Source: Glandiceps talaboti
Lineage: Eukaryota; Hemichordata; Enteropneusta; Spengelidae
Direction of reading: 5' to 3'
NCBI RefSeq assembly: GCF_964340395.1
Contig: NC_135553.1
Coordinates: 5,612,001-5,676,000 of the forward strand
Length of the DNA stretch: 64,000 bases
The translations under genes and the position numbers were made by a program. The first letter of the stretch is position 1. Each line of letters starts with the position of its first letter. Positions 11,110-24,393 of the stretch are shown here, one piece after another. The notes beneath the pieces were generated by a model. That model had not been told where the DNA came from and ran no database searches. It worked only from the letters and a program-made list of their open reading frames with translations.

Positions 11110-12700
11110 TTACTATGTGAACACTTTTGTGTTACAATCCCATGCGCCTTTAAGAAAAGTTTAAAAGGCCCTAGGTCTGCTTTATGTCCATGCCACCATA
11201 TTAGTCATCGCAAAGGGGCTTCCTTCTAGCATAGTATGGGAAACCTTACATAAAAAGTAATTACTAGTATTGGATTATAATATAACTTTCCAAACTATAA
11301 CACAACAAATGATAGCTAACGTGTTATATAACTTTGACTTTATACTGGAATCTCGATATTCAGTAATCAAACAAATGAATTGAGTATGTAAATTGCAGTA
11401 AAAAGATACATGTTGTAACTATATATATCTCTGCAATCGATTGCACTGCTGATTGAAGATACGAAATCGAAGTTGAAGATTGGATATGCAAACTCTTGCC
11501 GAACAGACCCATGTAGGTGGAAAGTGACCTTGATTTGATGATGAACTCCGGACAATATCGTATCCAATTACAAAACAGCAAATGTAATGGAGAATTCTCA
11601 CGTGTATGTCATGACAGCTAATGGAAGAAATACTAGAATATGTGAACGTTTTAATCTTAGAAAATTATTTGACCAGTACATATAATTTCACAATAATTCA
11701 AACATTTGGAATATGGTTGCGTTTGACAACTACAAATTACATGGAATGTACGATTACGGATAGCAATCAGGAGTTCCTTGTGCAAGCCAAACGTTAATTT
11801 ATTTTGGGTCTTTCGTTTTATTCTCTAGCATCCAGGGACCTCATTAGTGGATCCAGGGTCCTGGCTAGGGTGGGCATACAGTAAATCACGATAGTTTATG
11901 TCCTAGAAACTTATCACCGATAAAATACACTCGCGAAGAATAAAATGTATAGTAGATGTTTATTTCTGTAGACGATGAAGTGAAATCATTTCATGTGACA
12001 TGTTACTGTTGTATTATGACAATATTGAATTACACCATAGAACACTGACGTCGTATATTATGATCAAACCATCTCTGATCAGATGAATTAATTTGATTCA
12101 AACAAATACAACAAAGACAAAACATCTCAGCAAAGATTTCAGCTCTTTACAAAAGAATTGTAGGTCATCATGACCTTCTTAAGTAGAATTGTGTAATTGC
12201 TTTCTTGGTGATTTAAAACACATCTGGGATCAACTGATTTACCAATATGCCTCTGGTTAATCAGTCGTAATGGAGTTCCTTATCTCTGCTAAAAGTTGAT
12301 ACTTCGCTAATCAGCATTGTACAGTTAAGAGTCGATTGTAGCATGTCATTTACTGCCCTGGTATTATTTTGGTGTAAGTCAGCAAGTATGGGATCTAAAT
12401 ATAATGCCAAATGTACTACTCAAAGTCACTTAATGGGTAAATACTAGGCCAATCGGACTCATTCCTCTCCAAAAGGGTATATTGTGTTCACTACTTCAGA
12501 CTACTCTTGGGTCTATAGATTGAAAAGTCATATTTGTATTTGGGTTGAAATTAGTAATTTCTTAAATGCTGGTTAACAAAATCTGACTGAGAAAAGACAG
12601 GGCCATAGCAAAGTTGGTCTAGAACAAAAGAATGAGTTTAATGGAGTCCTTATGTTATGGTTCAACTGATAAGATAACACCAGTGTAAAAACCGAGGACT
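11110..12700. other. Intergenic, nothing recognised
   Basis: No supportable gene, RNA or repeat array. The small open frames near 11360-11600 overlap one another on the same strand in different frames and show no domain. Confidence 0.45.
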
Positions 12701-12759
12701 GAAGCCATGACCTTTAACCTGTTCACTAACTGAGTGGTTCTATGAAATGCATGGCTTAA

Positions 12760-13915
12760 CCTATCCGCTACTGGCTCAACATGTTTTTACTGGCTTGATT
12801 TGATAGCTGGTTTAACTGCCTGGACCGGTTAACTGGTTGAAATTACTTGTCCGGAGTTCAGAAAATGTCCTTGTATCGGAATTCACTTTTATGATGTTCT
12901 GTACATGATGCCATCATACAACTTACTGCTAACTGTGGATGTGGCACAGCCTGGCAAAACTTGGCATTTTGCATTCTCTGCCTCCGCAAGTAGTAAGCCT
13001 TATGTTGTCATTGACAGTACATCATAATTAGTCGATTCAGCATTATCTACACAGTCTATTAAATTTGTCTAAGTTTATGTAAACTGGTGACACTTCAGTG
13101 AAACCAATGTACAATACTGAGAAGAAAGGGCTAGCATATTGAAAGTGAGTGGACCATTTGACCATTCAAGTATCAACTAGTTAGACTTGTCAAGTAATTA
13201 TAGTCAGATGCAAAAAGACAACAACAAAATATTTAGCGAAGCTTGTTGAACGAGAGTGAGTCTAGTCCACTATTTTCATTTACTGGTCCACTAGCTGCAT
13301 TGGCTGCAAGTTTGTCTACTGGTTGAAGTAGTATGGCCTTACTAATGCCCACTCGTTCTAAAATCTCAACTGGTTCACTGATCATCACTTGTTGCATGGT
13401 TGTGCTTAACTTGCCCATTGGTTGAAGTGGTTGTATGCCTGCACTGGTTGAAGTGGCGAGATTGGTTTACTGACTGAGCTGGTTCTACTAGTTTCACTAA
13501 CTTTACTGGCCACTGGTTTAAATGACTTGACTGGTCCACGTGTATAAGTGGCTCTAAACGCCCATTAGTTTCAATAACTTTACTAGTTTGAATATCTCGA
13601 CTCGTCAACAAAACTTGAAGCAGCTCAAAGCATCCACCATTTTAAATGGCTCGATTTGTCCACGGGATGATGAAACTGTAGTTATCCATCAGTTAAAGTT
13701 GCCCGATGCATCTTCTGATTTGAACACAACACGATTGGTCCATAAGTTTATTCGGAAGGGGCTCCACAAGTCCACTTGGTCAGCTGCTTTGAACGACTTG
13801 TTTAGTCTACTCTGTATACTGTCCTGGTACAGTAACCATGGTAACAGTAGTTGAAGAGACTTGATGGATTAACTGGTGGGAATATTTGACAGTTCCACTG
13901 GTTGTATGATAATTT
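12760..13915. repeat. Degenerate ACTGGTT-type tandem region
   Basis: ACTGGTT, TTGAAGTGG, TTCACTGG and related words recur at irregular 20-30 base spacing. This looks like the eroded outer part of the compact 25-bp array that follows. Confidence 0.6.
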
Positions 13916-13930
13916 ATGCTTTACCATTAA

Positions 13931-14217
13931 TGTACTGGTCGAATAACTTGGCTTGTGTACTGGTTGGATAACTTGGCTGAATAACTTGGCTTGTGTACTG
14001 GTTGAATAACTTGGCTTGTGTACTGGTTGGATAACTTGGCTGAATAACTTGGCTTTTCACTGTTTGGATAACTTTGCTGATGTACTGGTTGAATAATTTG
14101 GCTAGTGTACTGGTTGAATAACTTGGCTGATGTACTCAGTGGTTGGATAAATTGGCTAGTGTACTGGTTGGATAACTTGGCTGATGTACTGGTTGGATAA
14201 CTTGGCTGATGTACTGG
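13931..14217. repeat. 25-bp tandem array
   Basis: About eleven units of the type TGTACTGGTTGAATAACTTG plus GCTGA/GCTTG, some truncated to ATAACTTGGCT. Open frames reading QYTSQ on the minus strand follow the repeat. Confidence 0.9.
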
Positions 14218-14491
14218 AATAATCATTTGGTTGACACACTTGTTGAATACCTTGCTGAATTATAAATTTGGTACTTTTTAAAGAGACACAAGCTGACATT
14301 ATCAACTTTTTATGAATAACAATTACCTGCCAGTAAAACTGTCCTTTGTTACTGTTATATGGTTTCGGACACAAAAGGGGGTTACTTGATATTTTAGTAT
14401 ACTTATACGTAATGACGTCATCAAATTCTTTGCATATTATGCCTGCTTAAGTTCTATCCAACAAAATAAAGGTTAGAGAAGCATGATGCAC

Positions 14492-14574
<83 letters not shown>

Positions 14575-14597
14575 CATTCATCCTTCCGTCCCCCGGC

Positions 14598-14640
<43 letters not shown>

Positions 14641-14842
14641 GCCTGCCTGCCTGCCTGCCTGCCTGCATGTCTGTTTGTCAGTGTCTGGGTGTGCATGCGT
14701 GTATGTATGTATGTATGTATGTATGTATGTATGTATGTATGTATGTATGTATGTATGTATGTATGTATGTATGTATGTATGCATGCATGCATGCATGCAT
14801 GCATGCATGTATGTATGTATGTATGTATGTATGTATGTATGC
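14492..14842. repeat. Compound tetranucleotide array
   Basis: CTGT units (14492-14574 and 14599-14640), then CCTG units (14641-14666), then TATG units (14701-14842) with an internal GCAT block near 14780-14809. Serial single-base drift from one tetramer to the next suggests slippage from one ancestral run. Confidence 0.97.
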
Positions 14843-14849
14843 CCGTGTG

Positions 14850-17730
14850 TGTGATACTTGTCCACTGTGTCACCGAAAGAAGCAGATCAAATTGGTATCA
14901 TATTTGAATATAACAACCCGATTAAAATAAAATATATGGGTCGCCCACCTGCTACGCAACGATCAGTGTAATAACAACCTTGAATCACTGCCAACCATGG
15001 GATCGTCACCCGTATTTAAAAGGTTAAAATGACTTGACAGCCCAGCTGATTTCATAAGGTTCACCAACACATTTCAACACAGAATCAAGATACACTGTTC
15101 GTAGATATAATCTTTGTTACTAACCTATATATTAGTCGTTATTATCGTGTTTGCACATACCATACATTATACTTGTGACCGCAAAAGATATTTACTCCTC
15201 ATTAAAGGTAATCTATCTACCATATGTTTCATGGAGGACATTGCCTTGTTGCCAGGAGCACGTTGTAATTCATACTTGCTATGTGGTGTCAGTCACGAGG
15301 CAAATCAAGTAGGCTTAGTATGGACACATATACATAATATATCCATCGGACACCTGTTGGGTCACCTGTAATGCTTCTATTGGCCTTTTGTTTTATCCGC
15401 ACATAATGTATTGTACTGTATGGTATGATTTTAAAGCTGGGTTTATACTTTTTGGGGTAATTTTCACTGCATATGCAAACGTTACTCACACTTTCCTACT
15501 TCATACCGAAGCATACTTTAACCGTTGCATGCAATTGGCTGAACTCAAACCTGGTATTAAGATATAATTTACAAAACGATCCAATAACGTAAATTTTAAA
15601 CGTATAAAAAAAGTCGAGGAAATCTCTACTCAGCTATCAACTATCCTAAATTATTGTAATGTCATAGAAGGCGTGAACTGAGATTAACATTATACTAGAA
15701 TAGTTGAATCAAGGTTTTATGTCAGTATTTTCAGTTGAGTAAAAAAGATTATAATATATATTCAGCTTGTGCCACTTTAATTTGATGGTGACGGTACAAC
15801 TTTTGACGTTTTCAAAACAAACAGCTCGCTATAACCCTAAATATCATATTTACGTCAATAGCAAGTTTGATAATATGATCCACTAAGAGAATAATCTACA
15901 TATCTGTTTAATATGCAGTAAAATGACACCCTTGAAACAGCATATAAATACAATGATGTACATTACAAATATGAGTGTTGTTCAGTGGGTTTGATAATTC
16001 AGCGAGGCTATAAATAGTGATGATATCAAATGTTTGTACTGGTCGTCTCCAACAAGATTGATATGGCAATAATCTCCCAGACCATCCCTTATTTCATATT
16101 TCATTCAGCTGTCGGTTGGTTGTCAGAGTAACTCTCGGTCTGGATGGTGAGCTGTGCACCAGTGGTAATGTCAACTTCGGTTTTTGTTCTCCAATCTTCC
16201 GAACGCAAATCCGAGGTCTTGTAACAAGACTAGATAATTGGATGGTTGTTTAGGACATCTGGTAGGATAATTAGTGGACTGATTTGGGGGGGGGGGTGCT
16301 GTTTTTTTATTAGTGTGTTTATGGGTTTGTTCATTTATTGGTTAGATATTGGATTGCTGTAAAGTTGGTTGGTTGATTGGCTATGCTAATTTTTGTAGTG
16401 TAAATGGAGCGATTTTTCATTCCGTGAATTATTCAGAAATGAAGTAGTGTGCAAAACTAGGTGTACAGAAATCAACAATATTGTTGTTAGAGAACAAAAA
16501 GAAAAAATAAGCATTATAGGCCGAACATTTGTCTCTTTGGGTGGGAATGGACGAAGTACACACACCCATATGACGTCATGAAGTTCTTCCCTTGATCGAA
16601 TATCGTAACAAGGACGATGACGTCATCACATTGGCGTTCTTTTATCGACTGTAATATAATATAATATACAAGAGTAGAAACACGTATTTCACACGAGTAA
16701 TGTGGCACGTCTCTGCAAATTGTTCTCAAACAAAACCGGCCTTTAGGAGGCCGATTCATGCGGAGACTTTTAATCTTGAACAGTAATTCGTGCAAGTTAA
16801 CACGTCGCATAGCATTCTTTGAACCATTGTTTGATCGTGTTTTATCAGCTATTTCTATATTCTATGAGTCAAGTGTCAAGGTCCTTGTGAACTTCTTTGC
16901 CACCAATACTCCAAGAACATGATGATGTTTTACCGTGTAGATCTTCTGGTCATGTAAACGTCTACATGAAAGAAGAACACAGGCCATGTATTTATTCAAC
17001 GTATTTAATCAAACCAATCTTATGATCTAACCGGCTTTCGCTGACCTGCTAAATAACCACACTCTAAGTTCTCGCGATGCAAAATATAAGAACACAAACA
17101 AACAAACCGGTATGCCTCAAACCAATGTCCCTTTCGACAATTGTGGTCAAGGGATTCCAGACATATTTGTCATTTGTAGATGATACAAAAGACGATAATG
17201 AGTCAGCTGTGAGCACTCAATACAACATATCATTCAGATTTAAACACATTATAGACCACTAAAGAAGGTGATTTGTCCCGACAAACCGCATATAAAATTC
17301 CTTAAATTTTTGTCCAAAACGGTATTCAGTGTCTCTACGAAAACCACTTGTTGGCACGATTGCTTCAAACTTTACAATAGAAAAACGCGAAAGTGTTTTT
17401 ATCTACTTATTGCTTGAAGGGGTATGGACCTTTAGTGACAATGAAAGTCAGTACAATGCAATATACGGTATGTTTACGGATTTAAGCAAGTCTTGTTCCA
17501 ACTCACCATCGTTTTTCTGTAGTTTCCTCGTGTAGATCGACAAATATCGTATGATGCGAACATTCAAACTGGGTTTTAGAGGTTCACCGCTCTTATATTT
17601 TAAATATGTTGATCGTACTAATCGTGGTTCGCAATATTGTGTCATATCCTTTTGCTTTGAATAGTAGCTAGCTGTCACCAAAGAACTTTTCATAGCGCTG
17701 CAGCTTAGCTTTCTTTCTCGTACAAGAATC
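14850..17730. other. Intergenic, nothing recognised
   Basis: Apart from a G run near 16290, several TGACGTCAT words near 16570-16625 and short open frames without domains, I see nothing to annotate. Confidence 0.45.
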
Positions 17731-17737
17731 CCCATAG

Positions 17738-17817
17738 ACATACATACATACATACATACATACATACATACATACATACATACATACATACATACATACA
17801 TACATACATACATACAT
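17738..17817. repeat. CATA tetranucleotide array
   Basis: About twenty uninterrupted CATA units. Confidence 0.97.
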
Positions 17818-17819
17818 GC

Positions 17820-20430
17820 ACACAAGGTTTTCATGTGAGTGATATATATAAGTATGTATGCTTGTGTCAAAAGTGTTCGTTTGACAAGAATGTTGTTAGT
17901 ACATGCTATGCATTTGTTTCACTGTTTCAACTGAGTGGAAGTGAAAGACGTTAGGTCTTCCATTTAATTAACATTTACAGCTAATGTTGTATTTGTGTTG
18001 TTAGCGTGGCGTGTACAGGGAAGGATATTTTATGTTGTATTGTTTTATTGGGACCGCATCTTTACTCACAAATAACAGTTCATCAGGTAGTGCAACTATT
18101 GACATTTCACTGTTCGGTGAGCCCTTTGATCTCTCTATGTCCTGGTCATGCATGGTTTCGATTTCAATGACAAAATTCGAACCGATGCATTTGAATTGAT
18201 TCCTCTTCATATTTCGTGTCTCTACCTCTTAATCCACCAGTTCCCCGTTTCTCCAACCTCTCTGTGTCAAGAATAGAATTCAAGTAGTATAGGCCGACTC
18301 TTTTGAAAAGACCTAAAGTTACTTAAGTAGATTTGTCAAAGTTTTGTTTTGGTACTGACTAAATATATGTAGATGCCGACCATTCAGAAGTTGTTTGCTC
18401 TGCCGTTTTAAGCCCTCATCTAATAGTAGCAACAACTTGATTAACAAGGTGATAAATACATTAAAAACTTCTTTGGTCTAAATAACTCCAAAACGCCTGT
18501 ATCCAGGACATAAATTATTTTTCCTTGCAATTTGCTCTCTAATATTGCACTTTATTTTGACTCCAACCTCGTGATCTTTTCTAAGATTAAAAAAAAAACG
18601 GAAAACCTTTGGCGATTGTTTAGCGTTATTCCAACGTGGAAATATGTACTAAATATATACACGTGTATTTCGTTTCGCATAACTGGTCATTGGAGTGATA
18701 AAAGACAGCTACGAGACCTCTTGGTCTGCGATAACAACACCAAAATGGCTCAATTACTTCACTTAGTTATTTATACATATCAAGAACTAAATGAAATATA
18801 TGTTAGAGGTGTGTCGGTGACTAGTACTCGGTTTGCAAAACAAACTTTCCCTTCTATCCTACCACAATGTTCCTATCCAATGTGAACTAGTAAAAAAACA
18901 GAATTTTGAAGATTTTTGTTATTGTGTTAACCATTGTAGACCGTCTAAAACCTGCACATCTGTGTATGAATAAACAATGAGTACTTGTTTTTAACTTGTG
19001 AGTCTAAAATTTAGTCGGGACATTACCAGAATTTACTGAAAACCAGAATTTTTGGTTCACATAATTTTGCGGGAAATTGGTATGTTCTGAACATTTTGCA
19101 ATTGAATAACCAAAAGTCCTAAAACCGAACTTCAGTAACACATCCTTGGATTTAGATTGACGTTTATATTGGTTGTTACTGAGTTGCGTATAAGATGCAG
19201 TTCATTGACTCGCAGTAATGTTCTTAAGTAGGCCTATAGCACAGACTCGGAGAGAGTTTGGGCTTTTGAAAAAAGCACACGTAGTTCTCCTGAAGTGGCA
19301 TTAGATACACATATGGAATTACGGTTATATTCACATAGAGTACAAACTATCACATTTTCTGGTACACAGTAAAGTTCGATGACCTTGTACTACTGTAAAG
19401 TATAACTGGTTCATAGACCTTTCATGCCTTTAGAAGTAAAGACATTTAGCGAGTACAAATCTTGTAATCTTTCAAAATTACAGCTGGCTCCATTTTTCAA
19501 GTTTCTTTCATTTTTAATGGCCCTCATAGTCAAACTGACACCTTGAACAAAGAACTGTCAGAAAAATAGAGGAGTTTGACGTCATCGTTCGATTAACATC
19601 AACTCCCAAATCAATAGAAAAAATAATAGTGGTACCGGAAAATCGAAAATTCAATTTACTTAGGGTCTGTAATCTGGAAACCTTTGTTGTAGTTGATTGT
19701 TCCTAATATTATTTATTCATTACTACGAAAATACTAGTTTTGTACACCATCACGGGTTGTTGTTTACTTCAATAACCTCTCCATAAAGGAAGAAGAATCG
19801 TTGACAATGGCTTTTTTGGTGAGAAACCTGTTGAAATGGATGTACCCATACCGGTAGGTTGATTCTGACAATGGACGACACGCGTCCTCAATTATCGATT
19901 TCAACTTGAGTTTGACAATATCAACCAAAAGAAAAGTCCACAGGTAGCCTTCAAATCGCCGTGATGGTCATCAAATATTCATGAAAAGCGGAGGTGATGA
20001 ATATTAGGATTTGACGACTGAAAATCTTAAAACCACAACTCAATAGTCATGTCAGTCACCTCCGGAGTAAAATCGTATGATATTGAATGAAAAGAGACAC
20101 CTGCATAAAAACTCATGACGCATAACATCACCCCATATTGCGCAATTAGGTTCCACCCCTCATCTTCTGATGTGTGTTTGTTGTTGTTTTGTAAATAATG
20201 AACACAGGTTGTTTTGTAAGTGGTGATGAGAAAATATTGGAATATCGACGCGGAAAACTCAGAAAATCTTTATGAAACATCACTCGATATGATAATCCGC
20301 CTATGTATTGAAATCGGTTTATTGAAGATAAAAACCAGCCCATCATTCATACCCCTATGATTGGCGTAATAATTACGTAATAACGCCCCTCCACACTGAT
20401 ATGTTCTAACATAAAGACACATCATCTCAA
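17820..20430. other. Intergenic, nothing recognised
   Basis: No supportable gene. A minus-strand open frame at 18001-18210 contains a GTGAGT donor-like site but lacks a convincing acceptor or domain. Confidence 0.4.
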
Positions 20431-20439
20431 AACAAGGTA

Positions 20440-20585
20440 TATCAATGTATATTGATGATAAAGTCTCCCTCCCCTCAAAAAGATCATTAAGTATGTTGAT
20501 GATAGAGGTATCCCCCCTCACAAAATGGTCCATTGGTACATCAATGTCACAGTATATTGATGACGAGGGTACCCCTCCCCCCTTT
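20440..20585. repeat. Degenerate ~60-bp tandem repeat, 3 copies
   Basis: GTATATTGATGATAAAG...CTCCCCTC, GTATGTTGATGATAGAGG...CCCCCCTC and GTATATTGATGACGAGGG...CCTCCCCC recur with diverged spacers. Confidence 0.6.
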
Positions 20586-21028
20586 CCTCCGAGATTCATA
20601 GTGTAGTCCCATGCAGCATAGTATGCTTCTCCCCACCCCTCTCCGTGCCTTTCTTTCAGAAAAAAAAACACACCGTCTCACAAAGAACACACGTATTGTA
20701 TCCTAGTTTAACTTTACCAATATCAACTGATGACAAGTTTTCAGTCTTCGGTAGAGTAGAAAGTCATGTCCTAGTATTAAGAAGGTAGCTGTGCAAAACA
20801 ACACCACCTGAACTATTGTTATGCAAATGACACTGAGACTAGTACGATGAGGTAATCTTCTACCGTTAATGGTAATCAATATCCACCAATGTAAAGATAC
20901 TTAACTGCCTTATCCATTATCGATCCGTTGAAGTGTTGAGACCTGCTCCTATTCAAAGTCGTCAACCGCAAAGGTGAACTCAGTGACCCCGTTTTCCACA
21001 CTGCCCAAAGCGAGAACATGGCATGTGA

Positions 21029-21037
21029 ACCTGGTAG
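21029..21037. other. Target-site duplication, left copy
   Basis: ACCTGGTAG immediately left of the foldback element, identical to 27421-27429. A 9-bp duplication is typical of Mutator-like transposition. Confidence 0.85.
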
Positions 21038-21078
21038 GGGTGACCCTAAAACGAATGACAACCTGAATGACGGAAAAC

Positions 21079-24000
21079 GAATGACAGCATTTCTAGGTGG
21101 TAAACAGTGGAATGACACCCTTTTCTACATCCAGTTAGTTGAATGACACCCTCTGCACTGTAAAACCAGTGGAATGACAGCCGCCACTCTATAAAATAAG
21201 TGGAATGACAGCACTTTCAATGCTTTAGAACTGGAATGACAGCATTTCTAGGTGGTAAACAGTGGAATGACACCCTTTTCTACATTCAGTTAGTTGAATG
21301 ACACCCTCTGCACTGTAGAACCACTGGAATGACAGCCGCCACTCTATAAAATAAGTGGAATGACAGCATTTTCAATGCTTTAGAACTGGAATGACAGCAT
21401 TTCTAGGTGGTAAACAGTGGAATGACACCCTTTTCTACATTCAGTTAGTTGAATGACACACTCTGCACTGTAGAACCACTGGAATGACAGCCGCCACTCT
21501 ATAAAATAAGTGGAATGACAGCATTTTCAATGCTTTAGAACTGGAATGACAGCATTTCTAGGTGGTAAACAGTGGAATGACACCCTTTTCTACGATCAGT
21601 TAGTAGAATGACACACTCTGCAGTTTAGAACCACTGGAATGACAGCCGCCACTCTATAAAATAAGTGGAATGACAGCATTTTCAATGCTTTAGAACTGGA
21701 ATGACAGCATTTCTAGGTGGTAAACAGTGGAATGACACCCTTTTCTACAATCAGTTAGTTGAATGACACCCTCTGCACTGTAGAACCACTGGAATGACAG
21801 CCGCCACTCTATAAAATAAGTGGAATGACAGCATTTTCAATGCTTTAGAACTGGAATGACAGCATTTCTAGGTGGTAAACAGTGGAATGACACCCTTTTC
21901 AACATTCAGTTAGTTGAATGACACCCTCTGCACTGTAGAACCACTGGAATGACAGCCGCCACTCTATAAAATAAGTGGAATGACAGCACTTTCAATGCTT
22001 TAGAACTGGAATGACAGCATTTCTAGGTGGTAAACAGTGGAATGACACCCTTTTCTACATTCAGTTAGTTGAATGACACCCTTTGCACTGTAGAACCAGT
22101 GGAATGACAGCCGCCACTCTATAAAATAAGTGGAATGACAGCACTTTCAATGCTTTAGAACTGGAATGACAGCATTTCTAGGTGGTAAACAGTGGAATGA
22201 CACCCTTTTCTACATCCAGTTAGTTGAATGACACCCTCTGCACTGTAAAACCAGTGGAATGACAGCCGCCACTCTATAAAATAAGTGGAATGACAGCACT
22301 TTCAATGCTTTAGAACTGGAATGACAGCATTTCTAGGTGGTAAACAGTGGAATGACACCCTTTTCTACATTCAGTTAGTTGAATGACACCCTCTGCACTG
22401 TAGAACCACTGGAATGACAGCCGCCACTCTATAAAATAAGTGGAATGACAGCATTTTCAATGCTTTAGAACTGGAATGACAGCATTTCTAGGTGGTAAAC
22501 AGTGGAATGACACCCTTTTCTACATTCAGTTAGTTGAATGACACACTCTGCACTGTAGAACCACTGGAATGACAGCCGCCACTCTATAAAATAAGTGGAA
22601 TGACAGCATTTTCAATGCTTTAGAACTGGAATGACAGCATTTCTAGGTGGTAAACAGTGGAATGACACCCTTTTCTACGATCAGTTAGTAGAATGACACA
22701 CTCTGCAGTTTAGAACCACTGGAATGACAGCCGCCACTCTATAAAATAAGTGGAATGACAGCATTTTCAATGCTTTAGAACTGGAATGACAGCATTTCTA
22801 GGTGGTAAACAGTGGAATGACACCCTTTTCTACAATCAGTTAGTTGAATGACACCCTCTGCACTGTAGAACCACTGGAATGACAGCCGCCACTCTATAAA
22901 ATAAGTGGAATGACAGCATTTTCAATGCTTTAGAACTGGAATGACAGCATTTCTAGGTGGTAAACAGTGGAATGACACCCTTTTCAACATTCAGTTAGTT
23001 GAATGACACCCTCTGCACTGTAGAACCACTGGAATGACAGCCGCCACTCTATAAAATAAGTGGAATGACAGCACTTTCAATGCTTTAGAACTGGAATGAC
23101 AGCATTTCTAGGTGGTAAACAGTGGAATGACACCCTTTTCTACATTCAGTTAGTTGAATGACACCCTTTGCACTGTAGAACCAGTGGAATGACAGCCGCC
23201 ACTCTATAAAATAAGTGGAATGACAGCACTTTCAATGCTTTAGAACTGGAATGACAGCATTTCTAGGTGGTAAACAGTGGAATGACACCCTTTTCTACAT
23301 CCAGTTAGTTGAATGACACCCTCTGCACTGTAAAACCAGTGGAATGACAGCCGCCACTCTATAAAATAAGTGGAATGACAGCACTTTCAATGCTTTAGAA
23401 CTGGAATGACAGCATTTCTAGGTGGTAAACAGTGGAATGACACCCTTTTCTACATTCAGTTAGTTGAATGACACCCTCTGCACTGTAGAACCACTGGAAT
23501 GACAGCCGCCACTCTATAAAATAAGTGGAATGACAGCATTTTCAATGCTTTAGAACTGGAATGACAGCATTTCTAGGTGGTAAACAGTGGAATGACACCC
23601 TTTTCTACATTCAGTTAGTTGAATGACACACTCTGCACTGTAGAACCACTGGAATGACAGCCGCCACTCTATAAAATAAGTGGAATGACAGCATTTTCAA
23701 TGCTTTAGAACTGGAATGACAGCATTTCTAGGTGGTAAACAGTGGAATGACACCCTTTTCTACGATCAGTTAGTAGAATGACACACTCTGCAGTTTAGAA
23801 CCACTGGAATGACAGCCGCCACTCTATAAAATAAGTGGAATGACAGCATTTTCAATGCTTTAGAACTGGAATGACAGCATTTCTAGGTGGTAAACAGTGG
23901 AATGACACCCTTTTCTACAATCAGTTAGTTGAATGACACCCTCTGCACTGTAGAACCACTGGAATGACAGCCGCCACTCTATAAAATAAGTGGAATGACA

Positions 24001-24393
24001 GCATTTTCAATGCTTTAGAACTGGAATGACAGCATTTCTAGGTGGTAAACAGTGGAATGACACCCTTTTCAACATTCAGTTAGTTGAATGACACCCTCTG
24101 CACTGTAGAACCACTGGAATGACAGCCGCCACTCTATAAAATAAGTGGAATGACAGCACTTTCAATGCTTTAGAACTGGAATGACAGCATTTCTAGGTGG
24201 TAAACAGTGGAATGACACCCTTTTCTACATTCAGTTAGTTGAATGACACCCTTTGCACTGTAGAACCAGTGGAATGACAGCCGCCACTCTATAAAATAAG
24301 TGGAATGACAGCACTTTCAATGCTTTAGAACTGGAATGACAGCATTTCTAGGTGGTAAACAGTGGAATGACACCCTTTTCTACATTCAGTTAG
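21079..24393 (+). repeat. Foldback left arm: 155-bp satellite, about 21 units
   Basis: CTGGAATGACAGCATTTCTA recurs at 21231, 21386, 21541 and 21696, a strict 155-bp period. Each unit holds five ~31-base submonomers (31, 32, 30, 31, 31), each opening with GAATGACA followed by GC or CC. Variants mark a seven-unit higher-order repeat of 1,085 bp: TACGATCAGT occurs at 21591, 22676 and 23761, and CAACATTCAG near 21900, 22985 and 24070. Each unit also carries CTATAAAATAAG and a small hairpin AGCATTTTCAATGCT. Confidence 0.97.

Noticed and set aside
14447-14930. Long Cys/Val, His/Thr/Tyr and Gln/Asp/Arg frames on both strands
   Set aside because: Direct translations of tetranucleotide arrays.
16514-16810. 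98-codon minus-strand frame
   Set aside because: No domain, signal peptide or splice context that I recognise, and it contains several TGACGTCAT words typical of intergenic DNA.
18001-18210. Minus-strand frame with a GTGAGT donor-like site as a possible exon
   Set aside because: No convincing acceptor, an upstream stop in frame and no partner exons.
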